Below, in pieces: positions 21,384-30,425 of a DNA stretch of 64,000 nt. The notes beneath the pieces are model-generated. The model made no database searches and was not told the origin of the DNA. It saw only the letters and a list, made by a program, of their open reading frames with translations. The position numbers were made by a program, and so were the translations under genes. The stretch covers positions 52,371-116,370 of the forward strand of contig NBIV01000259.1 in assembly GCA_003194525.1 (NCBI GenBank). The letters run 5' to 3'. Source of the stretch: Gracilariopsis chorda. Taxonomy: Eukaryota; Rhodophyta; Florideophyceae; Gracilariales; Gracilariaceae. Positions within the stretch are counted from its first letter, which is position 1. Every line of letters begins with the position of its first letter.

Positions 21384-22556
21384 ATGGCGCTCGGCTTCAC
21401 CGTTTCGTTGCCACTTTCCTCAAGGCAGAACAGGCTAGCCCTTCCTCGCGTCTGTCCAAATTCAGGATGCCCCTTCGCTGCCCGGCCTGCGAGACCGCTC
21501 ATGTCTGTCGCTGCGCAGGAATTGAGGCACAGAATTCGCACAGCTGAATCCGCGGAGAAGATTGTGTCCGCGTTACGACTTGTCGCCGCCGCTCGAATTC
21601 GTTCTTCTTCAGCTGCAGCTCTTCGTGCTCGTCCTTTTGCCAACCATTTGCAAGTAATGCTATCCTCCCTCCTGCGCTTAGCTCAGACTCGCAGGCTCGA
21701 TATAAAAGGCATTGCTCACAGGACTCCAACCTACGCCGTGAACACCATAACTCTTCACGACCCTTCCGTGTCAAAAGCATTCCTAGATCGAATCTATTTG
21801 GCTCTCATGCACACGCCTCGCACGCCTCAGGTGGCACTAATCGTGGTCGTCACATCAGACAAGCGTTTCTGCGGAGCCTACAACCGAGACGTTATTGCAA
21901 GAGCCGTTCGAAGAATGCGTCACCTCAGCAAAGCAGGATACGATGTGGAGCTTGTAATCATAGGGAGAACCGCATTACAATTCTTTCAGATGCATCATAA
22001 GAACGTTCCAATACGCTACTACGCACCGCTCGGGAGAACTTCTCAAGCGCTTGTAACAGCTGGAAACCTGAACAACATGCTTCTGTCCCACTTTATCGCT
22101 GGCGCCGTTGAGCGCGTTGAAGTTGTCTACACACGATTCGTCAGCCTTATTGCTAGTACTCCGAGCTCACGAACCATTTTGCCCGTTACACCTACCGGAA
22201 TCGAGACCATTGGAGACGAACTTTTTCAGCTCACATCTCACAATGGTCATTTTGCCACCGAACCCGCACCGCCACCCAAATCTGTTTATCAACCCCCTCC
22301 ATCTCTATACGACATGTCAGACGACGAAATCGTGATGCTCCTCAATACAATGCTACCTATGTACGTAGCCTCACAAGTGCAGCGCATTGTCCGTGAGTCA
22401 ATCGCATCTGAACAGGCCTCCCGTTTGGCTGCCATGCAAGCAGCCACTGATAACGCGCGAGAACTTATTACCCGTTTGCGATCCCTCTACAACAAGCAAC
22501 GACAGGCAAGAATAACAAATGAGATCATAGAGGTAACTTCAAACGTAAACTTGTAG
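21384..22556 (+). CDS. atpC: F-type ATP synthase gamma subunit, plastid-type, divergent
   Basis: 390 aa from the first ATG. Residues 1 to about 38 are a likely transit peptide (basic, Ser/Pro-rich, no acidic residues). The mature part starts MSVAAQELRHRIRT. The N- and C-terminal helices that form the rotor shaft are recognisable: SAEKIVSALRLVAAARIR, and at the end SIASEQASRLAAMQAATDNA followed by NKQRQARITNEI. The central block has VVVTSDKRFCGAYNRDV. No two-Cys redox insert of green-lineage chloroplasts is present. Several usually invariant positions differ (SDKRFCGAYN instead of SDRGLCGGFN), so this could be the main plastid gamma or a divergent paralogue. It is convergent with HOP2, 11 bp apart. 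Confidence 0.85.
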   Translation: MALGFTVSLPLSSRQNRLALPRVCPNSGCPFAARPARPLMSVAAQELRHRIRTAESAEKIVSALRLVAAARIRSSSAAALRARPFANHLQVMLSSLLRLAQTRRLDIKGIAHRTPTYAVNTITLHDPSVSKAFLDRIYLALMHTPRTPQVALIVVVTSDKRFCGAYNRDVIARAVRRMRHLSKAGYDVELVIIGRTALQFFQMHHKNVPIRYYAPLGRTSQALVTAGNLNNMLLSHFIAGAVERVEVVYTRFVSLIASTPSSRTILPVTPTGIETIGDELFQLTSHNGHFATEPAPPPKSVYQPPPSLYDMSDDEIVMLLNTMLPMYVASQVQRIVRESIASEQASRLAAMQAATDNARELITRLRSLYNKQRQARITNEIIEVTSNVNL

Positions 22557-22567
22557 GGGTGCTGTTT

Positions 22568-23281
22568 CTATACCTTCGCCCTTTTTTGAATGGAAACAGG
22601 AGAGCGCTTTTGCCTCTTGGCGGGGTTTGCAATTTCGGGGAAGTCGCTCAGTTTGACATTTGCTGCTTCGTCACTTTCGATTGCGAGCTCCTCGAATAGC
22701 TCGCTGCGCTTTTTTCCGCTTGCCTCTCCTATCGCGTCCGTTATGTCAGTGACAATGCGCCTGTACTTCTTCCACAAACTTCGTGCCTGATAGTACGAAA
22801 GCTCTAGCTTCTGCTTATCCTCTTTGGACATCAGTGTTGAGCCGTCGCCCAGCGAGCGTAACTTTTCCTCCTTTTGTTCAGTTGCCTCGTTGAGTTGAGC
22901 AACTCTCTCCTTGGCTTCTTCCAGTGTAAGTTCGGAGCGCAAGGTGTTCGCGTTTTTCGAAAGCTCATCCACCTGACCTGAAACGGATGAAAGCTGTTCT
23001 TGCAACTTTTTGATTTCCTCGTCCAACTCGTTCACTTCCTCCTGGCTGGGGATATCAATTAGCCCTTGAGCGGCTATAAATATCTTCGCCTTACCGTACT
23101 CTTTTTTGGTGACCAGCTTCTTCTCGACGAGAGATGCTAGCGACCTTTCTGCAGCAGCCTTCTTGATTCCCGCCTTCTGTAGCGAGTCAACGATGTTCTG
23201 TACACTGAAAGGTCGGTTCCGCGCCTTCAGAAAATTGAGCACAACCTCTTCGTCCTCAGACGCTTTCTTCGCCTTCGTCAT
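22568..23281 (-). CDS. HOP2: homologous-pairing protein 2 (HOP2/PSMC3IP)
   Basis: 237 aa with the start at ATG 23281. The frame is open to 23431 but only through a GTG, and the family begins near this ATG. An N-terminal winged-helix domain (about residues 8-72: VVLNFLKARNRPFSVQNIVD then VEKKLVTKKEYGKAKIF) binds DNA. A coiled coil at about 80-150 is the MND1 dimerisation region, and the C-terminal domain has YYQARSLWKKYRRIVTDITD. HOP2-MND1 assists DMC1/RAD51 strand exchange in meiosis. The length is close to the human protein. MND1 is not in the window. Confidence 0.92.
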   Translation of the reverse strand: MTKAKKASEDEEVVLNFLKARNRPFSVQNIVDSLQKAGIKKAAAERSLASLVEKKLVTKKEYGKAKIFIAAQGLIDIPSQEEVNELDEEIKKLQEQLSSVSGQVDELSKNANTLRSELTLEEAKERVAQLNEATEQKEEKLRSLGDGSTLMSKEDKQKLELSYYQARSLWKKYRRIVTDITDAIGEASGKKRSELFEELAIESDEAANVKLSDFPEIANPAKRQKRSPVSIQKRAKV

Positions 23282-24279
23282 GTTCGGATGAAGCGGAGAA
23301 GATGCACAATGTACCAAGGGCAGAGAGAGCGATTGAGACAGAAGACTGGAAACCGAGAGCAGACGTAACACGCCTCGCTGGGGAGCAGGTTTGCGGTCCG
23401 TGAACTTGGCGGGAGCATTTCGTTTGGGCACACAGCTAGAAACAGAATATCGGGCTTCGAAAGAACCGCTGAATTTACGGCAGATTTTTTTCTGGCAACT
23501 TCAGTTGCTTACAGTACAAATCACTAATGACTTACCTTGCAGACGGAAACATTCAAGAATGCTACCGCTTCTTCCTTGTTCAAGATAGGTGTTCTTTCAT
23601 TTACGTTGCTTTGCCCCAACCACACCTTGGAAAGGAACAACCGCAGCCAGCACAACCGCCCTTCTTCACCTTCTTCACGTGACTAGTACCTTCGCATCAG
23701 AATGCGGACTTCATTCGAGAAAGAGTCCTTGATACGTGTGATGGGAGGAATCTTTTCCTGGCCGTTTACTGCATCTCTAACGTCGTTGCTAAATAACGAG
23801 ATGCTGCGAAGCTTCCGCTTTGTTTTCAGGTCCTTGAAACTCAAACAAAACTTCAAAGGAATCAGAAATAGATCCCGTCGCAACATCCCAGCTCCTATCA
23901 TGGCAAAGTAGGCATCGTTTTATGCTATTCCTAAGAGCACATTGATCTATGAAATCAGTAGACCGTCTATTCAAAAATGAAGTACATGTACTAAACCGCC
24001 ACACGCTCCGTCTTCAATACTTTTTCCCCATTCGCGGATAGGAAGGAGAGTGCCGGAACTTGCGAGTGCGTGCCAGAAGGGCAGTGCCGGAACTTGCGAG
24101 TGCGTGCCAGAAGGGCAGTGCATCGGTTGTTGTGATGATCTGCAGAGCGAAGAGCTTTGTGAGACGGAGCTCTATTCGCGGCACCGCTACTTCCCAGTGC
24201 ATTTTCCGTGCATTTTCCTGGCCTCTTCGCACACTCACTTGGACCGCCTTTCCTGATTGAGGTGCAGAGTAAACACTTT
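23282..24279. other. intergenic 1 kb with one tandem repeat, no gene
   Basis: Short ORFs only. A 34-bp sequence is present twice in direct tandem at 24050-24117. Confidence 0.5.
24050..24117. repeat. exact 34-bp tandem duplication
   Basis: Two identical 34-bp units (24050-24083 and 24084-24117), each beginning GTGCCGGAACTTGCGAG. It lies in non-coding DNA, or in the 3' UTR of the hypothetical gene to the right. Confidence 0.95.
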
Positions 24280-25233
24280 CTATCCGAGAAAGAACACAGA
24301 TGTTGTCCCACTATAGTTACACCGAAGACGAACGTCGTCATTCACTGCCTTCACCACACTGACGACGGGTTCTGGGGATTTCTTCCCACTAAAGTTGATT
24401 AACAACAGAGGCTCTTGCATTCCACTGAGACCCGTCCTACAAAGACAGGACAATCGAACTGCCCTATCAGAGTCATATGCGAGGGTAATGGCCTTTTCTT
24501 CAATACAAACGCAGCTGTTCACGTCAATCATGAGCGGAGCATTTATGTTGAAAAAGGCTCTTGCATGTAGGTTATGGTTATCGCGATCTCTGCGACAAAG
24601 TTCTTTGTGCCATGACGAGTAGTCCCCACTCGCGTCAAGTGATCTGTTCACAGTGCATTGTAAAACAATTGCAGAAGCACACGACCAGTCATTGAAGACG
24701 CTCAGATGCTGCCGCTCGAAATTGCTCGTTGCCGCCGCCATTCGGTGTTCGATAACAAGCTTGATGGCGAACCGCAAAGCAGAAACAGACGAACAAAAAG
24801 CCCGCAACTCTGATCCAACAGGACAGGTTCGAACCAAGACAAATCTGCAGCCCTTGATGTTCGCTCGCCAGCTTTCTATACTCCAACAGACTCCGCAGTC
24901 TCCGGACACATCACGAAGCGATATGGAACCCAAATTAGATCGAGGTAATACCGCTATCTTCAAGTGAAGAAGTATTTTTAGTGTTCTTTCTGATATTGAC
25001 AAGCTCGGGCTGCTTTCTTGTGATGGGTGCTTCGTCGAGTCATGTGCAACGCCGGTTTTTGCATCCACGCTTTTTCTGGCAGATGTAACTGACCTAGTAT
25101 TGTTGTAGTTGTTGGAAGGAGCAAGGCCTGCGATCAATGAGAGCTGAGACGTTGACAGTGTGCGACGGTTTGTAAAATGCTTGAACCTTTGTCTCCATGA
25201 TTTGTCCTCCATTGCATGAGAATTCGGTCTCAT
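24280..25233 (-). CDS. hypothetical protein, 317 aa
   Basis: An uninterrupted ATG-initiated frame that I do not recognise. It is moderately basic and Ser-rich, with about a dozen Cys scattered through the second half and no clear signal peptide or membrane segment. Its length argues against chance in DNA of this composition, but no domain supports it and it stands alone between HOP2 and the molybdenum cofactor sulfurase. It may be a lineage-specific gene or a spurious ORF. Confidence 0.4.
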   Translation of the reverse strand: MRPNSHAMEDKSWRQRFKHFTNRRTLSTSQLSLIAGLAPSNNYNNTRSVTSARKSVDAKTGVAHDSTKHPSQESSPSLSISERTLKILLHLKIAVLPRSNLGSISLRDVSGDCGVCWSIESWRANIKGCRFVLVRTCPVGSELRAFCSSVSALRFAIKLVIEHRMAAATSNFERQHLSVFNDWSCASAIVLQCTVNRSLDASGDYSSWHKELCRRDRDNHNLHARAFFNINAPLMIDVNSCVCIEEKAITLAYDSDRAVRLSCLCRTGLSGMQEPLLLINFSGKKSPEPVVSVVKAVNDDVRLRCNYSGTTSVFFLG

Positions 25234-25862
25234 GTTACCATTTCAGTTCGAGCAGGAAGGATAACAGCGAAGAGCTTCATGAAGTTGTTGTATTACATAA
25301 TTCTCAAAACTCTCGTGAATGGGCCGGCGTGACACATTTGGCCCATGTGTGAAGGGAACTACACAAGAAAGTGGTTAATTTGCTTCGGAGTTGGAGATGT
25401 TGGTGTCGTATCTGTTAATCCCTGTCTCTTCATCTAGCGGATATTTTTGTCGCTGAAAGCTGTATCGATTTTGTTAACTGAATCGACTGTGATGCGATTG
25501 ATTGCTCCAAGAATGATCAGCACATGACGTGCTTCTGCAAAAACAAGTAGTTCTTACTCTGATCGTTCTTTTGGAAAGGTGATGGAGAACACAAGCGCAA
25601 GGGATACTGCATCTTGTGGATGAAAAGAACTGCTAAGGGTAAAGAGGGTTAGCAATCTAACTGCTAACTTCTTTCCTGAGAATTACGCCGGGTCGTGGGC
25701 ATATGATGCATTGCATCTTTACATCATGATCCTGGATATTTTACACATTTAGGTGGAAACGGGAACTGAAAATCGGATTCCATACAAAGCATCACGGCTG
25801 TCGTACGGAGAGCATTGTGATGGTGAAAGAGCCAAACATGAAGAAATGTTCTTCGCAGGCTG
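25234..25862. other. intergenic, presumed divergent promoter
   Basis: No ORF of note. It lies upstream of the molybdenum cofactor sulfurase gene. Confidence 0.45.
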
Positions 25863-28172
25863 ATGAACAGTGAAGCCATAGAGTTCGCCAGGGCATTGCT
25901 CCCGAGAAACCATATATACGCCGATTGGGCAGCGTCGGCATTGCCATTGCCATCGGAACCGACCTGCTTCGTGCCCCCACACCATGCCGCTGGAGGTACA
26001 ATTGAAGCCGCCCGGGTGGCCGTGCGAGGCTTCGTAGAAGACTCGAACCATAACCACCATATAATATTCACATCCGGTACAACAGCCTCTTTTGAAACCA
26101 TAGCAAACCGTTTGCCATGGACATCAGAGAGTGCCTTTGTATGCCATGCGCATGTGCACAACTCGCTTCTTGGACTTCGCGGTGTCGCGCTCGAGAAGGG
26201 TGCTAGGTGCTACTCTTTTCGCACTGATGAGTTCAAGCAGCTTCTCGAAGATAAGCCGGGACGTTTCCCTAAGAAGTCATTCGTAGTATTTGCTTACTCG
26301 GCAGAATGCAACCTAACGGGATCAAGGTACCCACTAGAATGGGCAGCTCTTGTTAAGAAGTTTGGAATACTTGGATACCCGCCCTCCCATGTGATAACTC
26401 TGGTTGATACGGCAAGGCTGTTGGCCTCTGCTCCCTTCTCAATCGACCAGCACCCGGATATCGATGCCTTTGTATTCTCTCTTTACAAACTTTCCGCCAC
26501 ATACACGGGTTTGGGAGTACTTCTTATCCGTGATGCGACGTTACTGCATCGTCTACTACAATCAACTGCCCGTGGATCGTACTTTGCGGGAGGTCACTCC
26601 GTGAAAGCTATAAGTCCGTTTTCTAATTCGTTGTTTGTACCTTCCGATACTCTGACCGACGTGTTGCAGCTGGGGACCCCCAATATGAATGCCATCCATG
26701 CACTTCCAACACAACTAGCTCATTTCTCGCATTCCGTGATGGCCTCCATAGAGCATTTGGTTCGCAGTATTGCACACCGTTTTCGGTGTTTGCTGAAGGA
26801 AGCATTTCCCTCCTGTGTTGTTCACTGTGACAACGTACTGAGGACGTCAGAGGGATCTGGGATCGTATCAGTGACATTCTACCGCGAGCAAGACTGCACG
26901 CCTGTAGGTCACCATGAAGTCGATACTATCCTGTCCATAAACAAAGTGTATGCACGTGCGGGATGTATGTGTAACGCTGGTGCCTGCGCTTCTGTGTTAG
27001 GGCTATCTGATGCAGATCTCATACGCCACTACGAATTGGGACATCGCTGTGGCGATGAAATGGACTTAGTTGACGGTAAACCGACCGGTGTTGTGAGAGT
27101 TTCTTTTGGCTGGGGTAGTGAGATCTCCGATGCTGACAGAATTGTGAACATTTTGCGAATGTATCTTGTTTCAAATGTTCTCCGCCCACCTACAGACGTA
27201 CCGCACAGAACTGAGAAGTTTGTCGTCACAGACCTTTATACATATCCAGTTAAGGGATGCGAAGGGTACGCTGTGCGCAGTCTGTTTTGTGATGGGACAG
27301 GTGGTGCGCTTGGGGATCGCGTATTTGGCATTGAAGATAGAATAACTGGAAAGCTTCTTGATATACGCCGTTGCCCTGAACTGACGAGAGTGTCTTCTTC
27401 ATATGAGAACGAATGGCACACGTTGGTTCTTTCGGCCCCTGCCCCTTACTGTGAAGCTCTTGGTTTAAAGCAAAGCGTGTCCATTGACGTGACCGGATTG
27501 GCAGAGCTTCGAAGGGAACAACAAATCGTCAGAACAATATTAGTGGACGAAAACATTGGGGGCACATGTGGCTGGGTTTCTCAAATCGATGAGAAACGCG
27601 AAACAGTTGGCAACAAAGCAGTACAAGAATGGATGAGCAAAGTTTTGGGTCGTCCTGTCCGTGTAGTTCACTTACAAGCTGGTTTGAAACGAGACAAAGC
27701 AAATGTACTTATCACAACAAAGGGTGAATTACGAGAACTCGCTGAAGAATCTAGGATCCCTGACGACAATATTCTCCGTTCTGCAATTCGTCCCAACGTA
27801 ATTCTAGAAAGGATAAACGAAAACGCTGGATGGATTGCTTGCACTGGCGAAGTTAAGTGCGCGATTCGACTAAATCGCCTGGAACGGTTCAGGAACAATA
27901 GAGTGCTGATGGAACGCAGTAGGAGTTGCACAAGGTGCCAGGTTGTAAATGTTATTGCGAAAGCGAAAGGTGTGGAGGGCAGGGGGGAGCCTTTGCGATC
28001 TATAGCAAGACTATCCCGTGTGACTAGTGAAAAGGGAATAGTCTTCGGCAGTCTCGCGAGACTTGTCCCCCTACAAGATACCGTCACAACGCATACAAGC
28101 AGGTACGATGAGAGACTCACGAATGTCTTAATGAATGGAGACGAGGTTGTAGGAGAGTACTATCGAAGCTAG
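25863..28172 (+). CDS. MOCOS: molybdenum cofactor sulfurase
   Basis: 769 aa, single exon, somewhat shorter than plant ABA3 or human MOCOS. The enzyme takes sulfur from cysteine and places it on the molybdenum cofactor, activating xanthine dehydrogenase and aldehyde oxidase. The N-terminal 440 residues are a class V aminotransferase/NifS-like desulfurase: FTSGTTASFETIA, the PLP lysine K209 in LYKLSATYTGLG, and RAGCMCNAGAC, whose cysteines (C368, C370) include the likely persulfide carrier. A MOSC N-terminal beta-barrel starts near 452 (VTDLYTYPVKGCEG), and the MOSC domain fills the C-terminus (IRPNVILE, then CTRCQVVNV). The start is the first ATG; the N-terminus is shorter than in homologues, so a small upstream exon is possible. 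Confidence 0.93.
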   Translation: MNSEAIEFARALLPRNHIYADWAASALPLPSEPTCFVPPHHAAGGTIEAARVAVRGFVEDSNHNHHIIFTSGTTASFETIANRLPWTSESAFVCHAHVHNSLLGLRGVALEKGARCYSFRTDEFKQLLEDKPGRFPKKSFVVFAYSAECNLTGSRYPLEWAALVKKFGILGYPPSHVITLVDTARLLASAPFSIDQHPDIDAFVFSLYKLSATYTGLGVLLIRDATLLHRLLQSTARGSYFAGGHSVKAISPFSNSLFVPSDTLTDVLQLGTPNMNAIHALPTQLAHFSHSVMASIEHLVRSIAHRFRCLLKEAFPSCVVHCDNVLRTSEGSGIVSVTFYREQDCTPVGHHEVDTILSINKVYARAGCMCNAGACASVLGLSDADLIRHYELGHRCGDEMDLVDGKPTGVVRVSFGWGSEISDADRIVNILRMYLVSNVLRPPTDVPHRTEKFVVTDLYTYPVKGCEGYAVRSLFCDGTGGALGDRVFGIEDRITGKLLDIRRCPELTRVSSSYENEWHTLVLSAPAPYCEALGLKQSVSIDVTGLAELRREQQIVRTILVDENIGGTCGWVSQIDEKRETVGNKAVQEWMSKVLGRPVRVVHLQAGLKRDKANVLITTKGELRELAEESRIPDDNILRSAIRPNVILERINENAGWIACTGEVKCAIRLNRLERFRNNRVLMERSRSCTRCQVVNVIAKAKGVEGRGEPLRSIARLSRVTSEKGIVFGSLARLVPLQDTVTTHTSRYDERLTNVLMNGDEVVGEYYRS

Positions 28173-28367
28173 TTCTCGGAAGCTGCTCGAACCTACTCTG
28201 GCAGAGGACCAATACATGCTCAACGTATCAGAAGTCATTTATGTAACTATGAAACACAGCGAATGATCTCAGTGTCTTCACTTCTCTTCTCTTCAACAGC
28301 CCTTAAGTAACGCGGTGAATCCTACAGTTGTAATGATTGTTTGTTCATACTATGCCCATAGCTCTTC

Positions 28368-29396
28368 TCATTTCCGGCGCCTAGTAGGACTGATTGGGAC
28401 TCGGTCCGTGCCGTACTTTGCAGTCTTCGATGGTGCGGCGTAAAGCGCTACAGTGACATACCTAAGCAAGCCATCGTGCCAGCCATTATGAAAGATTCCA
28501 CCGTGGGTTTCAATCGCTCGGATCCAATCTTGAATACCAGAGTGTGTCCGAAAGAACCTGAGGTTGATAATTTCAAAGTGGTTGTTGAAGTAAGGTATGC
28601 AAGATTTGGCATGTGATGTAAGAATTGTATTCCAGAGTGGTACATTTCGAGGTTGAATTCCGTTCAGGCCAACATAGGACACCGCTAATTCCTTTAAGCT
28701 TTGTGTTACATTAGGTGAGCAGTCACGATGAAGAGAAGGATATGCGTATTGCAAGCCATGAGCCACAAATGATAGAACAAAGTCAGATCTGATCCTTCTT
28801 GTAAACACAGCACTCGGTTCTAAGCGTATTAGAAAGTCAATATCCTCTAGATAGTCATTCTGTCGCAGTGCCAGGTAAGACCAGAAATAGATCATGTTCT
28901 CCGGACCTTGAAGGCTAATGTTATGCTTTGTACGATTCACGATGTGTTGCAAAAACCGGAATTGCAGTGGGGCTTCGGACAATGACTGCAGCTTCCCTTG
29001 GTCAACCGGTGGAAGACCGTCATGGAGAATCAGTATCTTATATGGTAGTGGTACAAAATGGCTGTTGAACGACTTGAGGGAATGGCCGAGGTCGGAGAGA
29101 CTTGTGTGATTGACGGAAACTAGATATGTAAAACCGCATCTTTCCGCAAGGAGTGCAGCTTCTTTATGCCGATACGCTTCAACTCGCAGGCGATGAACGA
29201 CGACTATCGAAAGCGTGAGGAGCGAGAGCAGGGCGGCTAGATGTGGAAGCGTATAACACAATGAGACCCGTTCACGCCATGTAGAAGGCGAGAATGAGAT
29301 AGAAGTCTCTTCTGACGATTGATGCGATGCCGTTAACTCTGAAAGTTTGGTTGATTGTGATTTCAATAGACTAGACACGTCTTGTGCACCAGTCAT
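28368..29396 (-). CDS. GT15-family (KRE2/MNT1-like) glycosyltransferase
   Basis: 342 aa from ATG 29396; 21 further codons upstream are open only through a TTG. A type II membrane protein: a short cytosolic N-terminus, one hydrophobic anchor at about residues 51-70, then a lumenal domain. The GT15 pattern is visible: YFWSYLALRQNDYLEDIDFL, RLEPS (usually EPD, so the Asp is replaced), NHFEIINLRFFR with the Glu equivalent to the Kre2 nucleophile candidate, GGIFHNGWHDG and VTVALYAAP. In fungi these Golgi enzymes add alpha-1,2-mannose to O- and N-glycans. Activity here is uncertain because of the EPD change. Confidence 0.82.
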   Translation of the reverse strand: MTGAQDVSSLLKSQSTKLSELTASHQSSEETSISFSPSTWRERVSLCYTLPHLAALLSLLTLSIVVVHRLRVEAYRHKEAALLAERCGFTYLVSVNHTSLSDLGHSLKSFNSHFVPLPYKILILHDGLPPVDQGKLQSLSEAPLQFRFLQHIVNRTKHNISLQGPENMIYFWSYLALRQNDYLEDIDFLIRLEPSAVFTRRIRSDFVLSFVAHGLQYAYPSLHRDCSPNVTQSLKELAVSYVGLNGIQPRNVPLWNTILTSHAKSCIPYFNNHFEIINLRFFRTHSGIQDWIRAIETHGGIFHNGWHDGLLRYVTVALYAAPSKTAKYGTDRVPISPTRRRK

Positions 29397-30425
29397 TCTT
29401 GCAGCCTGGCAACAAGATCTCAGTGCAGCGCGAGGTTGTCTAGCCAGTCGGATTGGCAAAGAAGTGCAGAAGAGGTCAAAGTCATTATTGAGCCCCGCAA
29501 GAGGGAAAGGTTGATTGGAGACGCATGTCGCGCTCTTAATTGAAAGGGTGGTCAGTCATTGTACCAAGGTACGTTGTAGGTATGCGACGTGGGCATTCCG
29601 TGTAACGAATGGGTTCCGAATCAGAAGAGGGACGCTCGCTGAAGGTTTCCTCGATGTGCGGAAAACTGACAGCAGATTGCTCCGAAGCGATGGCGGCTTT
29701 AGCGAAAAGTGTTGGCGATGGTGCCTTCTGATGGTTTGGAAACTCCCTATGACATCCCTATCTTTGGTATCTTAGCAGCGTCGGAACTGCTTCATACCCG
29801 CTCTTGCAGTTTGACTGGCACATTTTGGGAGCCACAGTCGGACCGCGGCCGCTGCATACTCCGGACGCGCGGGGCCATACAACTCGGTTTTGAACTGGTA
29901 TTCCCGTAAGACATCAACCTAGAAATTGGAAACGTCCAATTTGTCTAACTGCTGACATTTCACCATGTGCGTGCCAACCTTTCTGTTGATGGGAATCGAT
30001 GGAAGGCGAAATGGATCAGCAACAGAGACAGGGTCCCAGTCTGTCTCTACAGGGATTAAAAGGCTAGCCCTTCTAACCCTTTTCTCGTTAGCTTCGAGAG
30101 CGTATTAAGGCTAATATGGAAGTTGTAACAAGGAGACAACACTTCATTGCAGTCCTCGGAGAACGTGATTCATATTCTGCACTACGTATGTCGCACCTGC
30201 CACGTTTATGCTTCGTGGAAATGCATCCAGAATTGCATGTCGTGCTCTTTGTGCAACCCAATCAGCTTAAATTTAAACGATGCACTGGCCGTGAATTAAA
30301 GTTCAAAGCGTCAGTATCGTCACCAGCTCAGACCAAGTCTGCTCTCCCCTCCCATCTCCGATACTATACAATCGAGAAGAGCAAGATAGCACCGCAACGA
30401 CTGTCTACCCCTCAAAAATCTTCCA
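29397..30425. other. 1-kb divergent intergenic region, no gene seen
   Basis: It lies between head-to-head genes. A 109-codon ORF near 30116-30445 has no protein-like features and is not called. Confidence 0.45.

Noticed and set aside
23282-23431. Longer N-terminus for HOP2
   Set aside because: No ATG, and HOP2 proteins begin just before the winged helix, as with ATG 23281.
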